DNA of 64,000 bases from Myxocyprinus asiaticus. Its lineage: Eukaryota > Chordata > Actinopteri > Cypriniformes > Catostomidae. Positions within the stretch are counted from its first letter, which is position 1, and every line of letters starts with the position of its first letter. Shown here piece after piece: positions 14,280-26,335 of this stretch. Below the pieces are notes generated by a model that was given only the letters and a program-made list of their open reading frames with translations, did not search any database and was not told the DNA's origin. The stretch covers positions 3,333,479-3,397,478 of the forward strand of contig NC_059388.1 in assembly GCF_019703515.2 (NCBI RefSeq), given 5' to 3'. A program made the translations under genes and the position numbers.

Positions 14280-15392
14280 CATAAAGAAAAAGTTCTTGTG
14301 CGTGGAGAGAAAAAGTGCACAATTAGTTTCATTTAAGGTTAGGTTTGAGCAGTAGTGTTGCTTGCCTAGCAAACACACCTAATTAATCACAAATTTACGG
14401 CTTTATGGCATCCTTTATTACTAGTCATAATGTTTACATTTTATATAAAGAGCATGATTCAGTATATCATGATAAATAATAGTATATATGAAGTCTTTAG
14501 AAGGGAATGCTCTGCTTGTTGACATCTCGCATGAAATACTGTAGAGTATGACTAAAATAGCACATAGTGGGTAATGACACTGGCTGTGTGTGCAGATATA
14601 ATTTAAATGTCAGCGCTATAGTAGGACCTTTGGTTTCATTGGCATGGAAACTTCTCTCGTGGATGTTGTTTAGCATGACAACATTTTGCTCTTGGGTAGT
14701 CTAAAGAGCAAGGTAACCATGTTGGGGATTGTGAAAAAAAATAAAATAAAATGGCCTGATGTGTGTGTGTTGGGTGTGCTTTCATGGGTAACTCCGTGCT
14801 TTCTGTCACGGGTCATTTTTGTCAAGCTCTACTCTACTGTGCATTGTTGAATTATACAAAAGATGTGCTTGGCTGCATTTAGGGGGTATTTACTCTTGAT
14901 CATTTCATGAATTTTTACTAATGATCTAATTATCCGATCATTAAAAGAACAAGTGTAAATGCCCTCCAAGATCTATTCAAAACGGATAGCAACCTGATCA
15001 TTCATGCCAGCATTAATTTTTTGTTTTAGTCATAATTGTGGTCGTTTGACAAAAATGTATTTTAAATTTAGTCAATATTTTGTCATGTCATATTCTTAAA
15101 TTGTACTTTTTTTTTTTTTTTTTTTTGCATTGACTAAATTGAAATATAGTTTAATCGACATTTTAGTGTGTGCAAAATTACAAAAATGTGTCAAACTGTA
15201 ACCAAATATTCAAACTTTTAAACCAATCAGTAGATATTTATTTATTTAAACATGTGCCAAACATATTAAAGAGTTATCAACATAAACAAGGTTTTTATTT
15301 TATTTTCATTTTTTTTTTATGGAGGCTGGCATATATGGTTATTCACGTGCTCGAAGTTGGTTTGTTACATAATTGCAAATTAAAAATGTATG

Positions 15393-15456
<64 letters not shown>

Positions 15457-15676
15457 AAACATAATTACAAAAATACTTATCTGCATTTCATATTTACAAT
15501 GGATACAAGTTATTTTTCATCATCTTTAAGTATCTGGAACCTTTTGAATATATACAATATACTGTATTTTCTTTTTTTTTTACTTTTAAGATGCTATGTG
15601 AATTAAAACTAAACTAAATTTAATTAACACCTTAATTCTGTAGGAATAGTTGTAATATTCTGGTGGTTTGGTCAAT
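14280..15676. other. Non-coding, poly-T and TA microsatellite
   Basis: Contains a T tract at 15107-15126 and a (TA)n run at 15397-15451. Open frames here are only translations of the TA run. Confidence 0.5.
15397..15451. repeat. (TA)n microsatellite
   Basis: About 27 TA units. Confidence 0.95.
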
Positions 15677-15679
15677 ATA

Positions 15680-16539
15680 AACTCAGCAAAAAAAGAAACG
15701 TCCCTTTTTCAGGACACTGTATTTTAAAGATAATTTTGTAAAAATCCAAATAACTTTAGAAATCTTTATTGTAAAGGGTTTAAACAATGTTTTCCATGCT
15801 TGTTCAATGAACCATGGTCGGACTCATGTTTATCGTCGAAGGAATGAGCGTTACACCGAGGCCTGTACTCTGGAGCGAGATCGATTTGGAGGTGGAGGGT
15901 CTGTCGTGTTCTGGGGCGGTGTGTCACAGCATCATCGGACTGAGCTTCTTGTCATTGCAGGCAATCTCAATGCTGTGCGTTACAGGGAAGACATCCTCCT
16001 CCCTTATGTGGTACCCTTCCTGCAGGCTCATCCTGACATGACCTTCCAGCATGACAATGCCACCAGCCATACTGCTCGTTCTGTGTGTGATTTCCTGCAA
16101 GACAGGAATGTCAGTGTTCTGCCATGGCTAGCGAAGAGCCCAGATCCCAATCCCATTGAGCACGTCTGGGACCTGTTGGATCAGAGGGTGAAGGCTAGGG
16201 CCATTCCCCCAAGAAATGTCCGGGAACTTGCAGGTGCCTTGGTGGAAGAGTGGGGTAACATCTCACAGCAAGAACTGGCAAATCTGGTGCAGTCCATGAG
16301 GAGGAGATGCACTGCAGTACTTAATGCAGCTGGTGGCCACACCAGATACTGACTGTTACTTTTAATTTTGACCCCTCCCCCCCCCCCCCTTTTGTTCAGG
16401 GACACATTATTCCATTTCTGTTAGTCACATGTCTTAATTGCTGAATCTTTTTATGTTCATACAAATATTTACACATGTTAAGTTTACTGAAAATAAAAGC
16501 AGTTGAAAGTGAGAGGATGTTTCTTTTTTTTGCTGAGTT
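15680..16539 (+). mobile_element. Internally deleted Tc1-like element
   Basis: Inverted ends (AACTCAGCAAAAAAAGAAAC at 15680 and its complement to 16539) are flanked by TA (15678-15679, 16540-16541). At 860 bp it is about half the usual Tc1 length. The deletion joins the 5' leader at about 15810 directly to the middle of the transposase. Confidence 0.92.
15807..16352 (+). CDS. Tc1-like transposase, C-terminal half only
   Basis: A 181-residue open frame ending at the normal Tc1 C-terminus (GGHTRY). It has the second Asp (D83, FQHDNATSH) and the Glu (E118, NPIEHVWD) with DD34E spacing. It lacks the entire DNA-binding region and the first Asp, which should lie just before GRTHVYRRRNERY. The Met at 15807 comes from leader sequence brought into frame by the deletion and is unlikely to be a natural start. 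No stops have accumulated in the retained half, so the deletion is fairly recent. It cannot catalyse transposition, but the element could have been moved in trans. Confidence 0.88.
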   Translation: MNHGRTHVYRRRNERYTEACTLERDRFGGGGSVVFWGGVSQHHRTELLVIAGNLNAVRYREDILLPYVVPFLQAHPDMTFQHDNATSHTARSVCDFLQDRNVSVLPWLAKSPDPNPIEHVWDLLDQRVKARAIPPRNVRELAGALVEEWGNISQQELANLVQSMRRRCTAVLNAAGGHTRY

Positions 16540-16541
16540 TA

Positions 16542-18951
16542 GCTAGTCTAAAAAAATAAATCTATTTTATTATTTCTTTTGAAAATATAGTAGCCTAAAT
16601 ACTTTCAGAAACTTAACAATTGCCACAGTTGTAATAAAAATGTCTAGTCTAATAGATTTTTTATTTTTTTATTTTTTTGTCAAAATACCTCAATTACTGT
16701 AATTACTGTAAAATTGTGAGACAATTTAATAAGGGTGATAACATGTAATTTGAAAAAACTTTTATTTTGGAGCTTGGCGCATTGATGACTCTTTTCCGCC
16801 TCAGTGGTGTTTAGAATGTCGGGTGTGTCTAGCTTTTTGAGGGGTTTGACTTTTTCCATAGCGCTTTAAACCAGAAAATTCTCTGTAGAATTCAAATGGG
16901 TCACAGAAGATATGCGGTCTGCACCGCAGCAGGTTGACGCAAGTGATCCTCTCTGCACTTTCCTATTTCTGGAGCACACACATCGAGGGTAGCCCGGTTG
17001 ACACCAGCGTGCTCCAGAGATAAAGTAGGATAGAGCAGAGCGGTTCACTTGTGCGGGTGGTCTGTGATAGCTCACACTCACACGAAAACCAGGCTTCAAT
17101 CACGCCACGTAAATGCGTGGACAGATGCAAGATGAATACAGTTACATTTGCTTTGGCGGCCAGAGATTTCGCTCATAAATTTTTTTTTTTTTTTTTTTTT
17201 TTTTACCATATATGGAAGTAGACCAAATCAGATACAAAGAAATCCAATATGATCTGGGTTTTTGTTTTTGTGCCAAGATCTTACATTGATTATGCTTAAT
17301 AAGCAGACAACGTTCAACGTCATTTAAAACGTGTTTTCTTTATCGTGGTAATTTCATAAACGGTTTAAGCAAAAAATTATTGGTGCTTATATATTTTTGC
17401 CCATTAATCTGATTTTGCATTGAATGTAAACATCTTTAACGGCATTCTTACTGGCTTATCCAATCTGTGCACGTGTTGTGCGCATTCCTGTTTACATTTT
17501 GATGTCAAAAGCAGCGAAAATCCTGATGATTTCTTATCTCATGTGAACATGGCTTACTTGCATTATCAGATTTTTTGGAACAAGCTGATTTTTGGTAGTT
17601 ATCAGCATACTGGAGTGTATGTGAATTCAGCGTTAGTCTTGCTTTCTTTTTTCTTCACTCTTTCTTGCTCTGAGTGAAAAAATCGGATCACCAGGTTTAT
17701 GAATTCATTGTGCCAGATCAGGCTTTCAAACGGCTACATTGATTTCTTAACTCTTTTCTGTCACCTCCAAGCCCTAAGTGGCCTGCCAATTTCCTCACTG
17801 CAGAGCAATCCTTGCCTTTAATTATCTGCTTTTCAAAAAGGCGCTAGCACTTTTTATAGGGTTTTCACACTATTACCACCTTCAAGATATGGCCATTTCC
17901 ACTTCCTGTTCTAATAATTCATTGAACATTTACCCACAGCTCTCACAGAGCTTGGAGAAAACTTGATGATGATTGTCAAGAAATGGTGAGAAGTTTTTAA
18001 GAAATGTTTTTTGTGAACTAAGATTTAAAATTAATTTAAAAACATTTGTATGATTTAATTTAAAGGATTGTTGTCATAATTAAATTACCCTTATTTAATT
18101 TCCAACTTCTTGTGAAACACAAAAGATGTTTAGCAGCATTTGAATGAGCTGCCACTTTGTGTATGTCAGTCTCCATCAGATTTTCAGATTTATTCTAGTT
18201 GTGGTTGGTTGCTTTACATGTCATCTCTTCCTGTCTAAGTGGGCGGTGTTTGGCCAGAATAAGCTACATAGTGGGCCAGATTTCATACAGATATGCAAGA
18301 CTGGCTGTGCAAGACTAAGCAGGTGCTGACGATGCCCATGTGAGAGTTCTGTGATCAATTACCATTTTCTGCTCTCCTGATCAGCTAAAGATGCATTGTT
18401 CTCTAGTAGCACCTTCATTTTTCACTGCCTTGAAACTAACATGAAATTAAGAGTGTGCTCACAATTAAAATCAATACACAGAGACTGCTAGATGAAGGAG
18501 AGCGGAGGATATGCAGGAAGTCTCCTTATACAGGAAAAAAAAGAGAGGATTTGGAAAGAAATGAAGGGATTATAAATCGGATAGTACAGTATCTCTAATA
18601 TCTCTACTTGGGCTGCACAATTAATCAAGATTGTGACTGGCTGCCACTGTAAACTTAAGGTGAAAACTGACAATTACAGCATTCAATTTAAGTCTATTCT
18701 TGATGTGTCAAATGTTTCTATTTACATGGTGTTTTTACAGCCGTTGAGTATTCTAACCAATCCCAGACTTGTCCATTAAGCAATGAAACGACAATGGTGA
18801 ATCTGGGACACTTATATTTGTCTCTTGTCCTATCAGTAATAACAACCGTCTGATGGCCAGATGTTAAATCTTTCACTTCTGTTCATGCCTAGACCATTGT
18901 TCCTTGTAGATGTATTTAATGTCTTTATTCAATCACATTTGCTTTTTGTAA
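16542..18951. other. Non-coding, no gene seen
   Basis: T tract at 17180-17204. A GC-richer patch at 16780-17110 has no recognisable coding content. A short dispersed repeat at about 18205-18290 matches, in the opposite orientation, 63880-63970 (shared CTGTCTAAGTGGGYGGT). No exon recognised. Confidence 0.45.
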
Positions 18952-19254
18952 CTGGTCGTCAGGGGTGTAAAGTAACAAATTACAAATACTCATGTTACTG
19001 TAATTGAGTAGTTTTTCCCAGGAATTGTACTTTTTTGTGTAGTTTAAAAATTGTATACTTTTACTTGAGTACATTTTAAGCGCTGTAACTGTACTATTAA
19101 TGTGCTATTTTCCCAACGTCTGTGTTCGCTACTTCCCTGTCCTGATTTTATTTTTATCTAGCAACATGATTGGCTAGGGAGAGTCTCGTGACTCCCATTA
19201 AATCAAATCACACGTAAAAAACATGAAAGGCAGCTGTAGATCTGGCGCCATCTG

Positions 19255-19440
19255 TTATGGATGTGGAGGATACCTCAAACACAGTTCAACACCTGAACAT
19301 AATGGCCGCACCTGAAAGGGATTTTCGCAGTGAAAAAAGCCAATTGCTTGACTGTGTCATGTGAATTTAACTTGCTCAAGCCAGATATCAGCATTAATCC
19401 TGCTTCTAATTTGCAGAAACATATCGAGGTAAATGTAATA
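19255..19440 (+). pseudogene. Possible decayed first exon of a hAT transposase
   Basis: ATG at 19259 (MDVEDT) opens a short frame. After an apparent shift, sequence near 19360-19435 reads CEFNLLKPD..NPASNLQKHIE, resembling the end of a BED-type zinc finger of vertebrate hAT proteins, where SNL.KHIE is common. A donor-like GAG/GTAAAT follows at about 19430. No later exon is recognisable within the element. Tentative. Confidence 0.35.
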
Positions 19441-20366
19441 TTTCTGCTTACTAGATTCTGTGTATATAATGTAGCCTGTAAATTAGCTATCTATCACTGA
19501 GATTATTGGGTTGATGTGAGAGATTAAGGCAATGATATCAATAGGGCTGGGCGATAAAGCAATCTTGATGTTTATCTGAAAAAAAAAAAAAAAAAAGAGA
19601 GATGCCCTCGATATCGATGATAAACTTTTGAGGAATTTTCTCTACTTAGCCTATGTTCAACGTCTAGACCATGGGTGTTCATTACATCGATCGCGATAGC
19701 AAGACAAACACTGGTTGGTTGATCTAGATAAAATAAAACAGATTAACTTTTTATTTCCTGACGTCTGTAGCTGTGTGCTGTTTGATTGACAGGCGGCTTA
19801 TATTTGTGCACTTTACATGCGCTTGTACTCCGAGAGCGCTAATGCGGGTACTCACCTAAACAATCAAATACACTTTATAATTCTGCCAGTGCCCATCTTG
19901 GTGAGGCATTAATGTAAACACAGTCGGTTTGGTCTAAAGTGAATGTAAACAGTGGGACAAAAAAAGTGTATTTGCATCAAAATGTCGGACTTGAAGTGTA
20001 CATGTAACCGAATAGAGCACTGTCTATATAAAGGCTATTAATCAAACAATAATAACAAGGAAATGAGAGAACCACTGAACAACTTGAGTAGCTTTAAAAG
20101 TATTAATGTAATAGAATAAAACAGTGAAGTTTTTAATAATAATATTTTTTAATAATACCAACCCCTGATGAAGAGAGTGTGTTAATTCGTATAATACATT
20201 ACCATGAAAGTAGAACATTCCACCAGTCACAAACTTCAGAAAATTATGCATCATGCATTAGTATGAGAACACAACTATTTCTGGGTTTAAAAGATACAAG
20301 AACTAAATCAATGTGGAACATTGTATCTCAGAAGGAGGACAATGTGGCCCCCCATGTGCTACTTAA

Positions 20367-22550
20367 AGAAATAGTTCACTCAAAAATGAAAATTCTCTCA
20401 TCATTTACTCACCCTCAAGTCATCCCAGATGTGTATGACTTTCTTCTGCTGAACACAAATTAAGATTTTTAGAAGAATATTTCAGCTCTGTAGGTCCATA
20501 CAATACAAGTGAATGGATGCCAAAATTTTGACACTCCAAAAAGCAGATAAAGCCAGCATAAAAGTAATCCATATGACTCCAGTTGTTAAATCCATGACTT
20601 CTGAAGTAATATGATATGTGTGGGTCAGAGTATGTGAGCGGAGCGGAGTGGCATGATTTTGCCTGGAGTGAGGAGCAAGTTTTTAAAAAATCGGAGCGTC
20701 ATTGTTTTCTCTCGCTCCAAGAGTGCTCCACTAATGCTCCATCACGGGCAAAACACCTGTTAACGGACCTTAATGCAATAATTCACCACGTTTTAAGCAG
20801 TGTTAAACACTATTGGCATGAAGGAAAGATGGAATTTCTGATATAACCAGAAAGAACATGATAAAAAAAAAAAATACTAATTTAAAATCTAGCGGCACTT
20901 GGTAATGTTCGACCTCCAGCGCAAAGGTTACTTTCGCTTTGTTTTCACGGCCACTATTATTGAGTTAAGCTTGCAGTAAAGCTTGACTTAACTACATGCT
21001 TGTGTCTCGTCTCTTTATTCTTACATCAACTGGCATATAGTGAAAATTAATGATGGGATGGCAAAGGAAAAACGAGTGGGGAGCTGATTGCCACGATCAA
21101 TGGTTTGTTGTGAAATCCTAAAAGATGAGAAAATCTGAAGGTCAGTAATACATATATCCCCTATTAAATATTTTGAATAATCATATCAACATTCTAATCT
21201 AATGCATCTCAATCTTAACTGTAGGCTATTATGCCCCGCATTAAATCGAAGTGAACTTTTAACGACGTAAAACGCCAGCTGAACTAATCAACAATTAAAT
21301 TAAATTAAAATTAAATTTATTTTAGTGCCTTAGGCTAATTTTTGCATTATACATTTGCAGATGAAGAAGCTCAGCAAATGTGAATAGAGGAAGATTTAAA
21401 ATCTTAAAAAATTCAATAGTATTTCTAAAAGTGAACTCTAGACATATAGTTTTAACAGTCTTATCTAGTTTTGATTAAAATTGTAGAACATTCTGAGACT
21501 TTTTTATTTTTTTATTTTTTATTTATTTATTTATTGTTTTCATTTCAAGAATTATAGGGCAAGGTTATTTAAAAGAAGTGCAATAATAGAAGATAATAGG
21601 CAATAATTAGGCAATAATACATAGGCCTAATAATGTTTTTTTTTTGTTCTGGTAATTTATAATTTTTTTTTTTCGTTTGGTAATTTATATTTTTAATTCA
21701 ATGTTTTTTTTTTGTTTTGTTTTTTTGGCATCTAGCAATTTATTTAACCCAGAGAATGCTGCCAATATGTTTCAAAAGTAAGCTATAAAAAATATTTAAT
21801 TTAGTCTTGGGCTAATGTTAGTGTTCTAATAAAGCACATTGTAGCTTTTCTTCTAGTATTGTGTATTTATTTTTCATTTAATACACCTGCATGGAAGGTT
21901 GTGATATTAAAAAACATACTGAAATAACTTCACAGTGGAGAGGTAGTTAGGCGCTAATATTGACATGGAGTGAACACGGAGCGGGGTTTCTCTAAACCAG
22001 GAGCGTGGAGCAGGAAATGGACAACCCGGAGTGGAGCTGAAGCGGAGTGATTAAAGAATGCTTTGAGCACGGAGGGGAAATTGTTGCTGCTCCACTCACT
22101 CACATACTCTGGTGTGGGTGAGAAACAGATCAATATTTAAGTCCATTTTTGCTAGAAATTCTTCTCCCTGCCCAGTAGATGGCGATATGCATGAAGAATG
22201 TGAATCACCAAAAACAAAAGAAGAAGAATGTGAAAGTTAAAGTGGAGATTGACTGAGCAGGGAAGAGAATTTATAGTAAAAATGGACTTAAATATTGATC
22301 TGTTTCTCACCCAACCTATCATATCTCTTCTGAAGACATGGATTTAACCACTGGAGTCACATGGATTAGGCTACTTTTATGCTGACTTGTGTGATTTTTG
22401 GAACTTCACAATTTTGGCGCCAAAAGAGCTGAGATATTCTTCTAAAAATCTTAATTCGTGTTCTGCTGAAGAAAGAAAGTCATGCACATGGGGATGGCAT
22501 AAGGGTGACTAAATGATGAGAGAATTTTCATTTTTTTGTGAATTGTTCCT
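20367..22550. mobile_element. TTAA-flanked foldback element, interrupted by a hAT
   Basis: Flanked by TTAA (20363-20366 and 22551-22554). The arms are very long: 20367-20617 corresponds to the complement of roughly 22300-22550, sharing AATGAAAATTCTCTCATCAT, the GTATGACTTTCTT block and AAGATTTTTAGAAGAATAT. Without the inserted hAT the element is about 0.7 kb and almost entirely inverted repeat. TTAA duplication suggests a piggyBac- or Kolobok-type non-autonomous element. A fragment of the same end occurs near 63180-63206. Confidence 0.85.
20626..22111. mobile_element. Inner hAT element, non-autonomous
   Basis: Ends CAGAGTATGTGAG at 20626 and its exact complement ending 22111. The 8-bp duplication GTGTGGGT lies at 20618-20625 and 22112-22119. 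Sub-terminal regions carry many GGAGCGGAG/GGAGTGGAG motifs in both orientations, plausible transposase-binding repeats. The 1486-bp interior is AT-rich and has no transposase frame. Confidence 0.92.
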
Positions 22551-23168
22551 TTAAAGCCCAATGTGGCCCCTGTAAATGACCCTGCTTTTTTAGTGTTTTT
22601 TTTTTTTTTTTTTTGCATTCCTTGCATTGTTTTGAACATGTTTAATGCGCAACAATATCTCTCTCAGTTGGCATTAAGGAAAATGTAGACCCTACACATA
22701 AACTGATTTTAATGTAATTGTTTCATACACTATGATATTGAAAATAACTTTCATTTTTTCATTTCTGTAATCATGTCACCCTTATTTTTTAAATCAGATT
22801 CATGTAGTGTTTACAGTATCATAGATAAGTGATGTATTTTAAAAGTTGTCAATCACAAACACATATAAAATACCTATATTTTTTATTCTTTCTGGCAAAC
22901 AGCCATAAAAGGGAATGTAAATGGCAGTATGTGTGCTACATTTTTAAATTGCAGCAAACAGTTTTTATTTTAAAGGGGCATAGCTTTCGCAACTCAGTAC
23001 TCAATACTCACTACTCATGAGTACTTTTAAATGAGCTACTCTTTTACTCTTACTTGAGTAGTTTTTAGGACAGGTACTTTTACTATACTCAAACTACATT
23101 TTTTAAGAAGTAACAGTACTTTTACTTGAGTATTATTTTTCAGTACTCTTTCCACCCCTGCTGGTCGT

Positions 23169-23841
23169 AAACATAAAATGGGAAGTTGCCACCAAAGCAC
23201 TGATATAGTTATATTCACTGTATTTACACAACCTGTGTTTAAGTTTATTACGTTTGACTGAATCTGACTCTTGGTAGTCAACAGGTAACTAGATTTTTCC
23301 ATTTTCTGAAGAAAATGTCAGTGGTGATAGCTCTTGTAATGATGTTGGTGTTGGCCTGACCATATTTCCATGATTTCCCAATGATGTCTCCATGATGTTT
23401 CAATGGCATTCTGTTACCTAGATATGGCTTGGTTCCCTCCTTGTAATGTAAATCTATGGGATTTTTCACCTGTTTTTTACATCCACCAGGCAAAAATCAT
23501 ACGTTTGACTGCTTAGAAAAGTAATAGCACCAGTCTCTTCCATATGCCTCAACATTTGAGGTATCAGTTGGTGTCTGTAGAACAAACGGTGCAAGACTCA
23601 TCCCTTGTCTTATGATTTTCACCTGGCAGTTGAAAAAATATCCCATAGACTTGGATTGAATGAGGGACCCAAGCCTTATCTACAGGCCAGAATATAATAG
23701 ATTGGGGACCTGGGGTTGGGCTCTTGTAGCCACCCAGATTATATTGTAATTAGATGCCATCAAATACTGTCCGCCCACTTTCTCAGTCGGCTTGGTTCAG
23801 GAATTGTTTTTTTAATTATTTTTTTTTTCCATAGAGATTTC
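23169..23841. other. Non-coding spacer
   Basis: No supported frame. The last part before 23842 resembles the repeat at about 6065-6110 (TTCCAT..ATTT..ATAAAATCCTT). Confidence 0.4.
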
Positions 23842-23849
23842 ATAAAATC

Positions 23850-24485
23850 TAGGGAGGTCCCGATACCAATACTGACATATGAATCTTGTTACATAAGCAT
23901 TCAGTACACAAATTAAAATCACGTTATGTCCTAGTGAGCGAACAGAGTGCAAATTCACTTTGTAGCATGAGGCACAAACAGAGTACATAATTAAATAGCA
24001 GCCTTTGTGGTTTAATAATCACTTTGAGTCATGAAGCAACCGGCTTTTCCGGAGTTGGAAGCTTGTCATAAATTCAGTGCTCATTGATCATAACAACACA
24101 GAAACACTTCAAAATAAAAGCTGAATTGAAATGAAAAAAAGTATGACAGAAATGTAATATTCACTGTTATACTACTACTACTACTACTACAACTAATAAT
24201 AATAAATCAATAGTAATGTTATTATATTTAAGCAATATTTTACATCTGTGATGCTCTGTAGTGCAGTACTTTATTATATATAACTCAATGTATTTTAGAT
24301 TGTGTTGTGAGGTTCTGAATAAAAGCACTTAATTTGATAAACATAACACAATATTTTCATGTTGAAAATTAAGTGTTATACTTTCATTTTATTAAAAATT
24401 TTATGCATTTATTTATTTAAACACCATGTGAAATAAACTGTTGATATGCAGTATTAAAAAAAAAAATGGTATCGGGACATCCCTG
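23850..24485. mobile_element. Short non-autonomous hAT element
   Basis: Inverted ends TAGGGAGGTCCCGATACC (23850-23867) and the complement of CAGGGATGTCCCGATACC (24468-24485). The 8-bp duplication ATAAAATC is exact at 23842-23849 and 24486-24493. The 636-bp interior has no transposase and carries a short (ACT)n run near 24173-24190. It interrupts a copy of the dispersed repeat seen at about 6065-6110, where the uninterrupted sequence can be read. Confidence 0.92.
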
Positions 24486-24537
24486 ATAAAATCCTTCATA
24501 AAAGAGTTCTACAGTAAATAGGGATGGGACAATATAC

Positions 24538-24540
<3 letters not shown>

Positions 24541-24623
<83 letters not shown>

Positions 24624-24675
24624 TACATACATACATACATACATACATACATACACAGTATATACATACATATAT
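24541..24675. repeat. Compound (GT)n-(TA)n-(CATA)n microsatellite
   Basis: Consecutive GT, TA and ACAT runs. The long frames of repeated Tyr-Ile here are artefacts of this run. Confidence 0.95.
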
Positions 24676-24950
24676 AAATACAAACAGAAGTGCATTCCAT
24701 AGATTAACAACCTCAGACCTTACCGTAGGTCTGTCTTTAATGGTTTAAAGTTATCGTTAAATAGCAATTTACCGTTGTGCTCTATTGTCCTCCAACTCAA
24801 TGTAAGGTATGGACTGCAACATGTTCCGGCAGGTTATTTGTCTGTATCATTTATATACGTAGGTTAGATGGTTATTTTTAGTGCTGAAGACTCACCAGAT
24901 GACTTCAGCACCTTTGACTTTTGAATGTGTGAATCAAATCTCTCTCTTTA
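24676..24950. other. Non-coding, flank of dispersed repeat
   Basis: 24700-24790 resembles 6640-6770 (CCGTAGGTCTGTYTTTAA..GTTATCGTT), the right-hand part of the repeat interrupted by the short hAT. Confidence 0.45.
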
Positions 24951-24974
24951 TTACTCTCTTTCTCTCTTGCTTTC

Positions 24975-25184
24975 TCTCTCACGCTCATACTCCACTCTAA
25001 TTAGGAACCCAAACACTGCATTGTCACCATACGCTCTCAGCTCGTTGTAGAGCTTGTAGTAATTAGCAGTCGTATTAGACGATATCCCATCTGAGTTGTT
25101 TAATGTGAAAACAGTTCTGTTCATCAGAAGCGCCCCAGAACGTGAACAGTGTTCCCTCTTATCTCCTCTGTTTTGTGAATACAT
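24975..25184 (-). other. Possible unassigned exon on the minus strand
   Basis: The minus-strand frame is open from 25184 to about 24951. Between about 25110 and 24990 the codons end mostly in C or G, unlike the AT-rich surroundings, and encode a plausible globular stretch (...NTTANYYKLYNELRAYGD...). It then runs into a Glu/Arg-rich tail that is just a CT microsatellite on the other strand. No family recognised and no strong splice signals seen. It could be an exon of an unlabelled gene or part of an old element. Confidence 0.25.
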
Positions 25185-26335
25185 TGAGGTTCATAAACAT
25201 GCAAATTGCTCAAGGTGAATTTATTTATGTAAATGAGGACACAATGTGAGGTTTTGCACACAAATCATATAAGTTTGAAAAATGCACATTAACATTTCAA
25301 CGGCAAACAGAGACACCATGCAGAAAAAAAAAAGGTACATTTTAAATGTCGCTTTTCTTTGTTGTATTTTTCTTTACAAACACTGTTTTTAACATCAAAT
25401 GTACCCTTCTGACCCCGGCAGAACAATTCAAACTGCTATGAAAAGAAAGCTCTTTGATTTTATTTTTGTTGTAATTTTGTCCCCATGGACATCTTGATGC
25501 CTTTGATTTGTGGCTATTAAAAAAAGCACAGGAAGTAGTTTCCTGTCATGATGATAAATGTCATCTGTATAATCCTTAGAAAGTGACAGCGCAGTGACAG
25601 AGGTCATTGTCAACTGTCACATCCATGCTAGAATTCAGTACATTCACTTTGAAAAAGTAAGTAAACAATCCAAACTCTGAGATTGTTTGGATTGTTTACT
25701 TACTCCGAAACACACCCACACACACAGTATTCAGAGAACAAAACCATTAATGCATGAAAAACAGTGGTCTGGTTAATTTGAGTGGTTGTTTGCTGAAGTC
25801 ACTCATCATCAGGGGCCAAATTGAACACTCATCATGTACCCAGTACAAAGCATACAGAAATGTAATCTCAATATGCATGGCACGCACATTATATTCATAA
25901 AAAAATTCTCATATACAGAAATGGCTTCCAGTCGCAGAAGGTCTCTGTAGATGTCTGGGCGGGTTTGGGCTGGGAATGCAGTGAGGGTGAGATGGTGGGT
26001 CAGTGCAGATGTAATTATGGGATAGATGGGCAGGGACAGAAGTCGAGCAGAAGTGGCGAACAGCTCACTTGTCTTTCTGTGACCTCTGACCCCTGCCTTT
26101 GCAACCCCCCCCAACACACCCTCTGTGCATTGTGCTGCACTGAAGGTGGAAATAGTGCATAACTAGATGCATTCTGCTTACAACCTAAAGTCTTTCTCAG
26201 ATAGATTTGATGATTTTAATTTAGGAGTAATGTAAAATTATATATTTTCCCCCACAGTTATGTCTACATGTTTGTTTTGAGGGTGGTGCTGAAATAATTT
26301 TGATATTGTTGGGGGGGTATTAAAAAAAAAAATAA

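Larger units (their letters stand above)
18960..23160. mobile_element. Large hAT element, host of a three-layer nest
   Basis: The ends are CAGGGGTGTAAAGTAAC at 18960 and the complement of CAGGGGTGGAAAGAGTAC ending at 23160. The flanking 8 bases CTGGTCGT at 18952-18959 are repeated exactly at 23161-23168, the 8-bp target duplication of hAT elements. Both sub-terminal regions are full of ACTTGAGTA-type motifs, as expected for transposase-binding repeats. Of the 4201 bp, 2184 belong to an inserted TTAA element (20367-22550), leaving about 2 kb of hAT sequence with no intact transposase. Confidence 0.9.

Noticed and set aside
24417..24748. Open frames of alternating Tyr-Ile on both strands
   Set aside because: Direct translations of the TA/CA microsatellite; the same applies at 15170-15606, 28231-28534, 47343-47667 and 47861-48142.
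25656..25704. Possible intrinsic terminator
   Set aside because: Eukaryotic context, no T-run after the stem and no gene upstream.
25809..26117. 102-residue minus-strand frame
   Set aside because: No recognisable motif, no splice evidence, low-complexity flanks.
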